Part shown: positions 31,186-39,799 of the stretch, one piece after another
Layout: the number at the start of each line of letters is the position of its first letter
How positions within the stretch are numbered: position 1 is the stretch's first letter
Assembly: GCF_007954275.1 (NCBI RefSeq)
Contig: NZ_VOLT01000005.1
Location: forward strand, 310,001-374,000
Direction of reading: 5' to 3'
DNA: 64,000 nucleotides
DNA from: Colwellia demingiae
GTDB taxonomy: Bacteria; Pseudomonadota; Gammaproteobacteria; Enterobacterales; Alteromonadaceae
Notes under the pieces: generated by a model
What the model was told of the DNA's origin: nothing
What the model saw: the letters and a program-made list of their open reading frames with translations, nothing else
The model's database searches: none
Program-made: the position numbers and the translations under genes

Positions 31186-31202
31186 ATCGTCTTCTTTTTT
31201 TA
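31170..31202. terminator. Bidirectional terminator overlapping the ycgB stop
   Basis: AAAGAAGACGATT / AATCGTCTTCTTT stem with A and T tracts on either side. It includes the last codons and stop of ycgB and also serves the convergent fadR gene. Confidence 0.9.
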
Positions 31203-31222
31203 GATTTTGTATAAATTAAACG

Positions 31223-31936
31223 TTAGTCTTCATAGAGCTCTTTTAATACTTCATCCTTGAGATCACTCCAAAGTAGACCGGAATCAATACCATTTTGACG
31301 AACAGCAAAAATTGCTTCATCAAATTTTTCTGCTTTAGCCAACTCGATTAACTTTTTATAATAATTTATCGATATTTCACGGCCCTTAGGGTGAGCGAAA
31401 TATAAGTTACCTATGCGAGAATATAAACCGCTTAAACCATTTAATATTAATAAATAGATTGAATTACCTGAAGCGATAACTAAATCTTTATTTAGTTGAT
31501 AATCAAATTGTGCAAAAGCCTCGGCAGAGTCTTCAACATCAATGTAGGCTTCTAATGATTCGATAGCTTTTTTAGGATTATTCTTTAATGCAGCGCGAAT
31601 ATAAATAGCACTTATATTTGTGCGCGCTGATAATAAATTATCAACTAAATCTGGTATTCCATCCTGATCTAATTGCACCAACGTTTCCAGAATATTTAAA
31701 CTAGATGTTTCCCAGAAGTCATTTACTTTAGTTGGTTTACCATGCTGAATAGTTAACCAACCATCTCTGGCTAATCGTTGCAATACTTCTCTTAGCGTAG
31801 TTCGAGTTACCCCGATAAGTTCAGAAAGTTCGCGTTCAGCTGGCAATATAGATCCAGGAGGAAAACCACCATTCCAAATAGACTCAACGATGTATTGTTC
31901 CGCAAATCCTGCTGGGCTTTTAGCTTTTATGACCAT
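31223..31936 (-). CDS. fadR: Fatty acid metabolism regulator FadR
   Basis: This 237-residue GntR-family regulator has an N-terminal winged helix (about 10-75; [31 protein letters not shown]), with the recognition pattern of FadR, and the all-helical acyl-CoA-binding C-terminal domain. FadR represses beta-oxidation genes and activates unsaturated fatty acid synthesis, releasing DNA upon binding long-chain acyl-CoA. In E. coli it is next to nhaB and dsbB; here nhaD and dsbB lie 2.6 kb away across a gene-poor stretch. Confidence 0.95.
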   Translation of the reverse strand: MVIKAKSPAGFAEQYIVESIWNGGFPPGSILPAERELSELIGVTRTTLREVLQRLARDGWLTIQHGKPTKVNDFWETSSLNILETLVQLDQDGIPDLVDNLLSARTNISAIYIRAALKNNPKKAIESLEAYIDVEDSAEAFAQFDYQLNKDLVIASGNSIYLLILNGLSGLYSRIGNLYFAHPKGREISINYYKKLIELAKAEKFDEAIFAVRQNGIDSGLLWSDLKDEVLKELYED

Positions 31937-32127
31937 TGATGATAATTACCTAATGATATATATGAATAGAGGAGATTATTTCAACTGATTGTACCAGAAG
32001 TACATTTATGCACAAGCATACAAAAGTTGTAAATCTGATCACTGCCATTCAGATTGAGAATTCACGGCAGCCTGAGAATTAGTAAAATACATCCTATCAA
32101 AGAATTCATAACACTTCAGAAGTTTTA

Positions 32128-32175
32128 ATCATCATTAATGAGTTTTGTCTTACTCTTTTGATGATGTTTTTTTTT
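32128..32175 (+). terminator. Orphan intrinsic terminator
   Basis: ATCATCA / TGATGAT outer stem with a GAGT/ACTC inner stem, followed by nine T. No plus-strand gene is upstream: fadR is on the minus strand. It may end a short RNA starting in the fadR promoter region. Confidence 0.65.
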
Positions 32176-32261
32176 GATATGTATTGATGCGAGATACATC
32201 ACTCGAAAAGAGAATGTCTTTCATGGGGAGTTACTATGCGAGAAAGGGCTAACCGTCACTA

Positions 32262-32315
32262 TTGGCTAACTGTTGACCTAAAGAATGACCGATAGCTAAC
32301 GTCGTCAATGCGCAC
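32262..32315 (+). repeat. Direct repeat flanking the PEP-CTERM gene, copy 1
   Basis: The 39 bases 32262-32300 are identical to 33827-33865, and the next 15 differ at three places. Both copies can be read as the peptide end WLTVDLKNDR followed by TAG. Confidence 0.85.
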
Positions 32316-32715
32316 CAAGGGAACATTAGCACTAACAAATGTTAGTGCCAAAAATGAGATCTTTTGAGGATTTGCTTTAATCGTCACTAATGCCACAAAG
32401 CCGACCTAGTTCATCGGATTAAATCATTTAACCTAATGATCACTTAGATACGAAAGCAGACGTTCCCCACAGATATAAATATGCATTGTTTGACTATAAA
32501 TATTGCCAATTAATCGGATAGCATGACTGGCAAAAATGCCACCAACACTCGGTAGGAATAATTTTGGGGTTGAAACGAATAATTATGCTCAAGTAGTGCT
32601 AATAGTTTATCGATATTAGCCAGAAACCTTTATTTATCATAATTAGCAAAGGACACATAATCCTACGGTGGTGGCGTACTGATGAAACTACCTAAGTAAT
32701 CAATCACCAGAAACA

Positions 32716-32747
32716 AAAAAACACCAATCATAACAATTGATGTTTTC
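32716..32747 (-). terminator. Probable terminator of the PEP-CTERM gene
   Basis: Imperfect stem AAAACACCAAT / ATTGATGTTTT with a six-base loop. The A run on its left is the U tract for leftward transcription. Confidence 0.6.
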
Positions 32748-32771
32748 TAGAGTTTAATATTAAAATCAATA

Positions 32772-33335
32772 CTAAGATTGTTTCTTAAACCGACGTGCTG
32801 CTAAACCCATAATACCTAATGCGAATATAGCAAGGGTTGAAGGCTCTGGTACAGGTGTTGAATTATAAGAAAGAGACCAAGAAACAAAATCATCGTCCCA
32901 ATAAGTGCTAACACCAGAACTTAATGCAAGTTTAAGACTAAAAGTATTATCACTTAATATGGATGTTAACGTACTTTCATCAATAGCGATTGTATGATTC
33001 CATGCTGCCCATGTATAGCCATCCTTTGATCCTGAGGTTCCAGAAAAATAATCTACATCATCTCCATTTCCGTCTAATAACGTTGCAAAAAGATTATTGC
33101 TTTCAATAAAAATACTCATAAACTCATGCGAGCCTTCAAAATCACCTTCACCTGATAAGTATAGGGTACCACCACCAACGTTATTAATAACAGGTGTAAA
33201 ACTCCAAGTTTCTTCTTGTCCTGATGTTTCAGTTATGTCCATCAAACCATCGATAACAATAAGTCCAGCATTTGCAAAACCACTCACAGATAAAACCAAA
33301 CCAGCTAAAGCTGCTTTTAACATTTTTATATTCAT
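32772..33335 (-). CDS. PEP-CTERM sorting domain protein
   Basis: This 187-residue exported protein has a signal peptide (MNIKMLKAALAGLVLSVSGFANA, cleavage near residue 23) and an acidic, strand-rich, low-lysine body. The C-terminal sorting signal is V-P-E-P-S-T, a hydrophobic helix (LAIFALGIMGLAA) and the basic tail RRFKKQS. Such proteins are processed by exosortase and often linked to exopolysaccharide or biofilm. No exosortase or EPS genes are in the window, so this is an orphan substrate. The body was not recognised. Confidence 0.9.
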   Translation of the reverse strand: MNIKMLKAALAGLVLSVSGFANAGLIVIDGLMDITETSGQEETWSFTPVINNVGGGTLYLSGEGDFEGSHEFMSIFIESNNLFATLLDGNGDDVDYFSGTSGSKDGYTWAAWNHTIAIDESTLTSILSDNTFSLKLALSSGVSTYWDDDFVSWSLSYNSTPVPEPSTLAIFALGIMGLAARRFKKQS

Positions 33336-34539
33336 TCTTAATTCCTTTTAATACCTTTCCACTAAATTTTGGTAGGTAATCATTAAAATAGTAATTTATG
33401 AAGCTTTAATACAAAAACCATACCAAAAATAAAAAAAACAACAATTTCAGCCTATTGAAGATTTTAGGATTTAAATATATTACATACTGTAAAATAACCT
33501 GACAACAAGTGACTCATCAATCAGTTGGTTTTGTTGAGTTATTTAAGATTTCATGAATTTATATAAGTTTTGAGCAATAAGTGAAATAAGACAGCTAAAT
33601 TTATAAGGTTTGACATATAAAGTCCTTAAATTTTGGATAATAATATATAGTAAAAACAGCCTTTATGCAGATAAATGAGTTAGCACTCATCTTATTGGCT
33701 TGGGTTATCTAAAACTAGAACTCCACAGTCGCCTATGAGCTTACACCAGTCCCTCACACGTATAGTGATTTCTGGTTAAAATTATACCTAATATGTTTAT
33801 GATTTTACAAAAGCTAATGTAGGATTTTGGCTAACTGTTGACCTAAAGAATGACCGATAGCTAACATCTTCAATACGCACAAAGTGATCCTATTACTATG
33901 ACGTGATATGCCCCAGAGCGTGATGAAGTTATTAAACTTTAATACAGGAAGTTAACCCCAAAGTGGACAAAAATCAAAATATAAAGTGTCTCGGAAACGT
34001 TGCTAAAAGGGCTAAAGCAGATACTTAATAGATGTAATGCTAAAATTTCAGAGCTATTACCCTTACCCCTCTATAATCTTCGCCCATTGGTACATCTCCG
34101 CAAATATAATGAGTAAATAATGACTATCCATTTCGAATTAATATTTATGGTAAATGCCGTAAATTTCATCAAAGTGTAGAGGCACTCACTTTTCATACTG
34201 GAGTGCTAAATTAAGCTTGGGGATTATAAATCTCAAGATGAGTGCCAAAATGAGCAGAAACCTCAACTTAAATGGCAACCTTTTATGTTGGCTATTTTCT
34301 AAAGTATTGATTTCGAAGAAAGGCAAATGCCTGAGATTCTCAAGTTAAATGGCAATGTTCAAAATAAAATGAATAGCCTAACCGTAAGCTTGTTATAAAT
34401 CAAATTGATAGCCATTATCAACAAAATTAAGAGATTTCAACGGCTTTTTTGTGTCATTAAGTACAAAATTTGTTAGACTTCACGCCGAATAATAATCGCT
34501 AAATCAGCATATAACTTCACAGTCCATTTAGAGAGTAAC
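33336..34539. other. Gene-poor stretch between the PEP-CTERM gene and nhaD
   Basis: 1.2 kb without a convincing gene. It holds direct repeat copy 2 (33827-33880), an ATGAGT/ACTCAT hairpin near 33675, a GGCACTCA/TGAGTGCC inverted repeat (34181-34246), and two near-identical TTAAATGGCAA motifs (34265-34278 and 34342-34355). These look like pieces of mobile or regulatory elements, but no known insertion sequence could be named. The nhaD promoter should be at the right end. Confidence 0.55.
33827..33880 (+). repeat. Direct repeat flanking the PEP-CTERM gene, copy 2
   Basis: Same orientation as the copy at 32262, spaced 1565 bases from it; 39 identical bases at the start and partial identity after that. 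Confidence 0.85.
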
Positions 34540-35943
34540 ATGAAACCACTTGTATACGTTTTACTGGCGTTATCAGCAGTGCTTTTTCCAAGCATGGCTT
34601 TTGCTTCAGAGGCAGCACATCAGAGTATTGATTTAACTAGTCATTGGATTGGCTATACCGCTATTGCTATTTTTGTTCTAGCTTATACGCTGGTGATTTT
34701 AGAAGAGCAGTTACATTTAAGAAAATCAAAACCCGTATTACTTGCTGCTGGTCTTATTTGGATTCTAATCGCTGCTTATTATGGCTCTAATGGTATGCCT
34801 CACGCTGCCGAAGTTGCAATTCGCCATAATTTTCTTGAATATGCTGAGCTATTCTTCTTCTTATTAGTTGCCATGACTTATATCAACGCCCTTTTAGAGC
34901 GCAATGTATTTGATGCGCTTCGTGATGTATTAATACAAAAAGGTTATAGCTATAAAGCTTTATTCTGGATCACAGGTATTTTAGCTTTTTTTATCTCTCC
35001 AATTGCAGATAACTTAACAACGGCATTAATCATGTGTGCTGTGGTATTAGCCGTAGGCAAAGATGAGCCCAAGTTTATCGCAATGAGCTGTATAAACATT
35101 GTGGTAGGCGCAAACGCTGGTGGTGCATTTAGTCCATTTGGCGATATCACTACGTTAATGGTATGGCAAAAAGGTATGGTTCAGTTCTCTGAATTCTTCC
35201 ACTTATTCTTACCATCAGTTGTGAACTTTGTTATTCCTGCATTTATTATGCAGTTCTTTATACCTGCAGGTAACCCAAGTTCAGAGACAAGTGACATAAC
35301 TCCTATCAAAAAAGGTGGTTTAACTATCGTTGGTTTATTTATTTTAACTATTCTTACTGCCGTATCTTTCCATAACTTCCTGCATTTACCACCGGTATTT
35401 GGCATGATGTTAGGTCTAGCCTATTTAAAATTCTTTGGTTATTACATTAAGAAATCAGGACAAGGTAAACTGAACACCTCTGATGTTCCTGCGGGTCGTA
35501 CAAGGTCAGACGATTTTGATATCTTTGATAAAATAGCTAAAGCCGAGTGGGATACCTTATTTTTCTTCTACGGTGTAATCTTAGCAGTTGGCGGTTTAGG
35601 CTTTATGGGCTATCTAGGTATGGCATCAGAGTTTATGTACGGTGAATTAGGTGCTACTAATGCCAACATTTTAGTCGGTCTATTATCAGCCATTGTTGAT
35701 AACATCCCGGTCATGTTTGCAGTACTAACAATGAACCCTGATATGAATCATACGCAATGGTTATTAGTAACACTTACCGCTGGTGTTGGTGGTAGTCTAT
35801 TATCAGTAGGCTCTGCCGCTGGTGTTGCCTTAATGGGACAAGCAAGAGGTTATTATACCTTCTTCAGTCACCTTAAATGGACTCCAGTGATTGCACTAGG
35901 TTACGCAGCTAGTATTTATGTACACTTATTAATAAATTCATAG
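34540..35943 (+). CDS. nhaD: Na+/H+ antiporter NhaD
   Basis: This 467-residue membrane protein has an N-terminal signal-like segment (MKPLVYVLLALSAVLFPSMAFA) and about 12 hydrophobic segments. FISPIADNLTTALIMCAVVLAVG, AGGAFSPFGDITTLMVWQKG and IVDNIPVMFAVL are hallmarks of NhaD, the IT-superfamily antiporter of marine and halophilic bacteria that pumps out Na+ at alkaline pH. It sits where E. coli has nhaB, just upstream of dsbB. Confidence 0.94.
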   Translation: MKPLVYVLLALSAVLFPSMAFASEAAHQSIDLTSHWIGYTAIAIFVLAYTLVILEEQLHLRKSKPVLLAAGLIWILIAAYYGSNGMPHAAEVAIRHNFLEYAELFFFLLVAMTYINALLERNVFDALRDVLIQKGYSYKALFWITGILAFFISPIADNLTTALIMCAVVLAVGKDEPKFIAMSCINIVVGANAGGAFSPFGDITTLMVWQKGMVQFSEFFHLFLPSVVNFVIPAFIMQFFIPAGNPSSETSDITPIKKGGLTIVGLFILTILTAVSFHNFLHLPPVFGMMLGLAYLKFFGYYIKKSGQGKLNTSDVPAGRTRSDDFDIFDKIAKAEWDTLFFFYGVILAVGGLGFMGYLGMASEFMYGELGATNANILVGLLSAIVDNIPVMFAVLTMNPDMNHTQWLLVTLTAGVGGSLLSVGSAAGVALMGQARGYYTFFSHLKWTPVIALGYAASIYVHLLINS

Positions 35944-36022
35944 CTTGTATCAATTGCTTACATTAATAATGTAAGCTTAAAGCAAAGAAATACTTAATCT
36001 ATAATTTCTTCATGCTACCCTT

Positions 36023-36053
36023 AAAAAGCTTCTAGTTTGCTAGAGGCTTTTTT
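36023..36053 (+). terminator. Intrinsic terminator of nhaD
   Basis: AAAAAGCTTCTAG / CTAGAGGCTTTTTT stem followed by a T tract, 80 bases after nhaD and just before dsbB. Confidence 0.85.
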
Positions 36054-36077
36054 ATTGAACATTTTTAAGGATTTTTT

Positions 36078-36596
36078 GTGAATTACTTAAGTAATATAAC
36101 CACCAGCCAAAGGCCATGGTTACTACTGGCACTCGCCGCGTTAGGCTTAGAGCTTTCAGCTTTATATTTCCAATACGTGCTCGATTTAGCGCCTTGTATC
36201 ATGTGTGTGTATCAACGGCTTGCTATTTTGGCTATATTTTCCGCTGGTGCTATTGGTACTATCGGACATCAGAATATCTTTGCCCGAATTTTGGCTTATG
36301 TTTTGTGGGGAGTTGGCGCAATTTGGGGACTTATCATTGCGTTAGAACATGTTGAAATGCAGAAAAATAGCGGATCACTCTTCTTTAGTTGTGAATTCAT
36401 ACCTAACTTTCCTACTTGGGCTCCTTTGCATGAATGGATACCCTTCTTATTTGAGGCGACGGGAGATTGTGGTGAAATAAGTTGGCGTTTCTTCAATTAC
36501 AGCATGCCACAGTGGATGGTCGTTGTTTATGCTTTATTTTCAATAGTGTTCACCATTGTAGTTATTAATCGCTTATTTTGTGCAAAGAAACCATAA
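36078..36596 (+). CDS. dsbB: Disulfide bond formation protein DsbB
   Basis: This 172-residue inner-membrane protein with four membrane helices reoxidises DsbA using quinone. The two redox cysteine pairs are C40-C43 ([10 protein letters not shown]) and C105-C131 ([14 protein letters not shown]), matching C41/C44 and C104/C130 of E. coli. The start is the GTG at 36078, preceded by AAGGAT. It follows nhaD but is separated by a terminator. Confidence 0.94.
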   Translation: MNYLSNITTSQRPWLLLALAALGLELSALYFQYVLDLAPCIMCVYQRLAILAIFSAGAIGTIGHQNIFARILAYVLWGVGAIWGLIIALEHVEMQKNSGSLFFSCEFIPNFPTWAPLHEWIPFLFEATGDCGEISWRFFNYSMPQWMVVVYALFSIVFTIVVINRLFCAKKP

Positions 36597-36621
36597 CGGC
36601 TAGGAAACAATCGACCTGAGC

Positions 36622-36657
36622 AGAGACATACTATTCTTAATAGCGTGTCTCTTCTTC
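36622..36657 (+). terminator. Probable terminator of dsbB
   Basis: AGAGACA / TGTCTCT outer stem with a CTATT/AATAG inner stem, followed by TCTTCT, a weak U tract. Confidence 0.6.
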
Positions 36658-36804
36658 TACTGCGACGTTTGGAACTAAGCAACATTTACTTAACACCCTC
36701 TCCTTTTTACTTGTATCTTTACTACTTTCTCTGCTAATACTAAATCAGCCACAAGTAACTCAGTTCAAGTAAAGAGTAAAGAGTAAATCATTAAAAAGAC
36801 CTTA

Positions 36805-37701
36805 CTAGCGTCTTCCCTTACTCACTGACCATGTTTCGAAAATAGCAGCACTAACTACCAGTAGGCCCCCGATTATAGTTAATATGTCAGGACGTTCATG
36901 TAATAGAACAATAGCTAATATACTACCGTACAAAGGCTGTAAACAAGAAATGAGCCCTGCTGTTGTGGCTGACAAAGAACGTAGACTTGAGGCAAATAAA
37001 GCGTGCGGGGTAGCGGTAAAAACAACTCCAACTAATAAAAGTAATAACCAATCGTTTTCTGTTACTTGCATTGGTGGTACCTCTACAAAAAGGCACAGCA
37101 TCAAACAGGCTACCAAGGTTTGATATAACATGGTATGTGGGCCAGAATAATGAGAAAAGTAATTTTTATGCAGAATGTTTCGTAATGCAAAAAATACCGC
37201 AGAAATAATTCCGGTTACAATGCCTAAAGTAATTTGATTACCAAAACTAATTTCAGGAATTAACAGCACAATACCAATAATAACCACGAAAGCTGTGATC
37301 ATATCTTTCATTTTAGGTACAGTTTTATTAAAAAAAGGCTCAATAAAGACGGTTATTACCGGGTAAGTAAAAAAAGCTATCATGCCGACAGTAACCCCTG
37401 CCATTTGCATGCCTGTAAAATAAGTGACCCAATGTAAACCTACCACACAGCCTAATAAAATGGCGATACCGTAATCTTTCATACTTGATAAAGTTAATTG
37501 TTTTTTTTGCAACGTTAGCAAAATAAACAATGCTAAGGCAGCAATACCCGTTCGATAAACGGTTATATCAAGAGCAGATAAACCAATGAGTTTAGAAAAT
37601 AGCGCAGTGCCGCCGAAAAGGAAAACTGCTATATGTAAGTAAAGCAAGCTTTGCTGTTCAGCTTTTATTATAGAGGACGTGTGGGGATTACTTTTCGTCA
37701 T
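36805..37701 (-). CDS. EamA/DMT family transporter
   Basis: This 298-residue inner-membrane protein has ten predicted hydrophobic helices arranged as two EamA repeats (ALDITVYRTGIAALALFIL in the first half, ATTAGLISCLQPLYGSILA in the second). Members of the drug/metabolite transporter superfamily export amino acids, nucleobases or other metabolites. The substrate cannot be predicted. It is the last gene of a leftward group that starts with rnd; the 25-base gap to ycgN suggests cotranscription. Confidence 0.88.
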   Translation of the reverse strand: MTKSNPHTSSIIKAEQQSLLYLHIAVFLFGGTALFSKLIGLSALDITVYRTGIAALALFILLTLQKKQLTLSSMKDYGIAILLGCVVGLHWVTYFTGMQMAGVTVGMIAFFTYPVITVFIEPFFNKTVPKMKDMITAFVVIIGIVLLIPEISFGNQITLGIVTGIISAVFFALRNILHKNYFSHYSGPHTMLYQTLVACLMLCLFVEVPPMQVTENDWLLLLLVGVVFTATPHALFASSLRSLSATTAGLISCLQPLYGSILAIVLLHERPDILTIIGGLLVVSAAIFETWSVSKGRR

Positions 37702-37726
37702 GAACGATACAACAGTTGAATGTTAG

Positions 37727-38248
37727 TTAATCAATATCATTCAGTGGCCAGATGACAATGTGATCTTCAAAGTTATCAATACTCACTTCATTATCCTTAA
37801 CTATTTTCCCTCTTACCGACATACCTGCTTTATGCATAGCAGACTTTTTACCTTTGTGAAGTAAAGGATGCCATGATGGCATACCTCGTCCTTCTTGAAG
37901 ACGGCGGTAAGTGCAGCTCGGAGGCATAAAAAATACCGCATCAATATTCTCTTGTGTTAAACGAACACAGTCAGGTACTAATTTAGTACGCTGCTCATAT
38001 TTAGAACACTGACAAGATTTTTCATTAAGTAAGTGACAAGCAATATTAGAGTAAAATATTTGCTCACCTTCATTTATATGATCGGTTGGTAAAAGCTCCG
38101 AAGCCTCATCCGTATGTTCATCATCAATAAACTTGTTTAAGCAACATTTAGCACAGCCATCGCACAATGACTCCCATTCAGGGCGAGTCATTTCCGCTAA
38201 GCTTTTAGTTTGCCAAAATGGATTTTCTTGTGTGTTTTTATCGTTCAT
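37727..38248 (-). CDS. ycgN: YcgN/UPF0260 family protein
   Basis: This 173-residue soluble protein has a cysteine cluster CDGCAKCCLNKF near residue 30 and further cysteines (ACHLL, CQCSKY, PDCVRL, SCTYR), the pattern of the UPF0260/YkgJ-like proteins proposed to bind metal or an iron-sulfur cluster. Ends IWPLNDID. In E. coli ycgN is linked to ycgL, and here ycgL is two genes away. Function unknown. Confidence 0.92.
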   Translation of the reverse strand: MNDKNTQENPFWQTKSLAEMTRPEWESLCDGCAKCCLNKFIDDEHTDEASELLPTDHINEGEQIFYSNIACHLLNEKSCQCSKYEQRTKLVPDCVRLTQENIDAVFFMPPSCTYRRLQEGRGMPSWHPLLHKGKKSAMHKAGMSVRGKIVKDNEVSIDNFEDHIVIWPLNDID

Positions 38249-38310
38249 TTACTACTACTTAATTGACGAATAGATTTACTCATAATTTACCTAATAAACT
38301 TCTAAGTAAA

Positions 38311-39288
38311 TCACTGAATAGGGGGAAACTTAATACGATCAGATAAATGGCCAACTGAACTGACAAAATAATAAGATAAGTTCCAATGCATTAAACTCTT
38401 ATAGTTATCATAAGCAAGGTATGCTCGGCCATTTTCATCATCTGGAAAAACTAACGCGGCTTTGATATCAACATTAGGTAAATTCGTACCATCAGAACGT
38501 CTCACGCCTAGTGTTTGCCATTGAGCAAGCGTTTTTTCAGTTTTAGACCACGCCTTTAACCAGTTTTTTCGACTGCCGGTATTTTTTGGAATAGCTAAGG
38601 TATAGTCAAAGTTTTTTGGTAACTTCACTTGACGACCCCAAGTCAGTTCATCATTCCAGCCTTCTTTTTGTAAGTAATTTGCCATAGATGAAAAAATATC
38701 AGCTTGATTTTGCCAGATATCCTTCTTACCATCACCATCACCATCAACAGCGTAGCTTAAAAAAGACGTTGGCATAAATTGATTTTGTCCCATTGCCCCT
38801 GCCCATGAGCCCTTCATATTTTTATTAGTAATATGACCTTCATCTAATATAGTTAATGCTGCCATTAATTGTTTTTTAAAGAACACTTCTCGTCGTCCTT
38901 CATAAGCCAATGTTGCTAAAGCAGAAATAACATTATATCCACCGGTAAACTTACCAAAGTTAGTTTCAAGGCCCCATAAAGCAACAATAAAACGAGGTTG
39001 AACCTGATACTTTTCACCTATCTGGTTTAACAAGACTTGATGCTCTTTATACAAGATCCTGGCTTTATCCACTTTCCACTTTGGCACTCGCTTAGGTAGA
39101 TAAGTATCAAGTGTTTCGATATTTTCAGGTTGGCTTCTATCCGCTTTTACTGCACGTTTGTGAAATTTTACTTCTGCAAAACTTTCATCAATCAGTGCTT
39201 GGCTAAACCCCTGCGCTAATGCTTCTGCCTTTAGTTTAATAACATACTCAGCAAAACCTTCCTCTGTAAGCTCTGTTTTAGCGGCCAT
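38311..39288 (-). CDS. MltB-family lytic murein transglycosylase, signal peptide interrupted
   Basis: The 325-residue frame encodes a soluble lytic transglycosylase of family GH103 that cleaves peptidoglycan glycan strands. The catalytic glutamate is E108 in WGLETNFG, followed by GSWAGAMGQNQFMPTSF and DGDGDGKKDIW. The frame upstream is informative: the ATG at 39354, which overlaps the ycgL stop (TAATG) and has an AAGGAG site, encodes MNLTIKTIILSTLLIIGMMN, then TAA, then continues in the same frame into SMAAKTEL. Codon 21 of what looks like a normal signal peptide is therefore a stop. From the internal ATG at 39288 the product would be cytoplasmic. It may be a disabled gene, or one using reinitiation. 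Confidence 0.85.
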   Translation of the reverse strand: MAAKTELTEEGFAEYVIKLKAEALAQGFSQALIDESFAEVKFHKRAVKADRSQPENIETLDTYLPKRVPKWKVDKARILYKEHQVLLNQIGEKYQVQPRFIVALWGLETNFGKFTGGYNVISALATLAYEGRREVFFKKQLMAALTILDEGHITNKNMKGSWAGAMGQNQFMPTSFLSYAVDGDGDGKKDIWQNQADIFSSMANYLQKEGWNDELTWGRQVKLPKNFDYTLAIPKNTGSRKNWLKAWSKTEKTLAQWQTLGVRRSDGTNLPNVDIKAALVFPDDENGRAYLAYDNYKSLMHWNLSYYFVSSVGHLSDRIKFPPIQ

Positions 39289-39354
39289 TGATTAGTTCAT
39301 CATGCCAATAATAAGAAGCGTCGATAGAATGATGGTTTTTATAGTCAAATTCAT
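39289..39354 (-). pseudogene. Detached signal-peptide segment of the lytic transglycosylase
   Basis: Twenty codons plus TAA in the same frame as the downstream MltB-like gene. It has a basic start, a hydrophobic core and a small-residue stretch after the stop (S-M-A-A), i.e. a whole secretion signal cut by one nonsense codon at 39292-39294. Its ribosome binding site and overlap with ycgL mark it as the original gene start. Confidence 0.75.
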
Positions 39355-39647
39355 TAAAGCTCTCCTTGCTCTTTGCTAGCTACCATAGCCGCTTTATGTT
39401 CTTTCAATAAATCTTCTTGCGGTGGTGGTAACTGTAAATAAAACCCTTTTTCTACTAAGTTTTTTTTAACTTTTTCTAAATCAGCCATTGCTAATTTATC
39501 TTTGGTGGCTAAATTAATTAACGTGACTAAATTTGGCGTACCAAACGTTTTCATCAACCCTTCAGGAACTGACGAAAAGTCATCGCGTTTATTAACAAAA
39601 AGATAAGTTTGTGCCTTTCTAGCACTTTTATAAATTGCACATAGCAT
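39354..39647 (-). CDS. ycgL: YcgL domain protein
   Basis: This 97-residue protein begins MLCAIYKSARKAQTYLFV and contains FGTPNLVTLINLATKDKLAMADLEKVKKNL and GFYLQLPPP, which define the YcgL family (UPF0745), a small alpha/beta fold of unknown function. Its TAA overlaps the ATG of the transglycosylase signal segment, so the two are translationally coupled. Confidence 0.94.
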   Translation of the reverse strand: MLCAIYKSARKAQTYLFVNKRDDFSSVPEGLMKTFGTPNLVTLINLATKDKLAMADLEKVKKNLVEKGFYLQLPPPQEDLLKEHKAAMVASKEQGEL

Positions 39648-39799
39648 AATGGAGACCTATAGATAATTGAGAAATACAATGTTGAATATTCAATATATCA
39701 TGAGCCATGGGCGAACCCCATAGTGACTCAATGAAATATTGTTAACAAAAGTGTAAATTTAGAGGGTGCCTTACATAGAAAACGAAGGCTATTAAATGG

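Larger units (their letters stand above)
31937..32771. other. Gene-poor stretch between fadR and the PEP-CTERM gene
   Basis: 835 bases without a convincing gene. It contains an orphan plus-strand terminator (32128-32175), one copy of a 39-base direct repeat (32262-32300), and a GCACTAACA/TGTTAGTGC hairpin (32329-32348). The rest looks like decayed sequence with many stops in all frames. Confidence 0.6.

Noticed and set aside
32177-32300. Short frame MRERANRHYWLTVDLKNDR as a real small gene
   Set aside because: Only its end is shared with the second repeat copy; no family resemblance, and the second copy lacks the same start. Kept only as part of the direct repeat.
33960-33995. Sequence resembling an IS3-type end (AAAGTGGACAAAAATC)
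   Set aside because: No transposase frame or partner end could be found nearby; too short to support an insertion sequence.
36116-36355. A 79-codon frame overlapping dsbB
   Set aside because: It is in another frame of a clear DsbB gene with all four redox cysteines, so it is a shadow.
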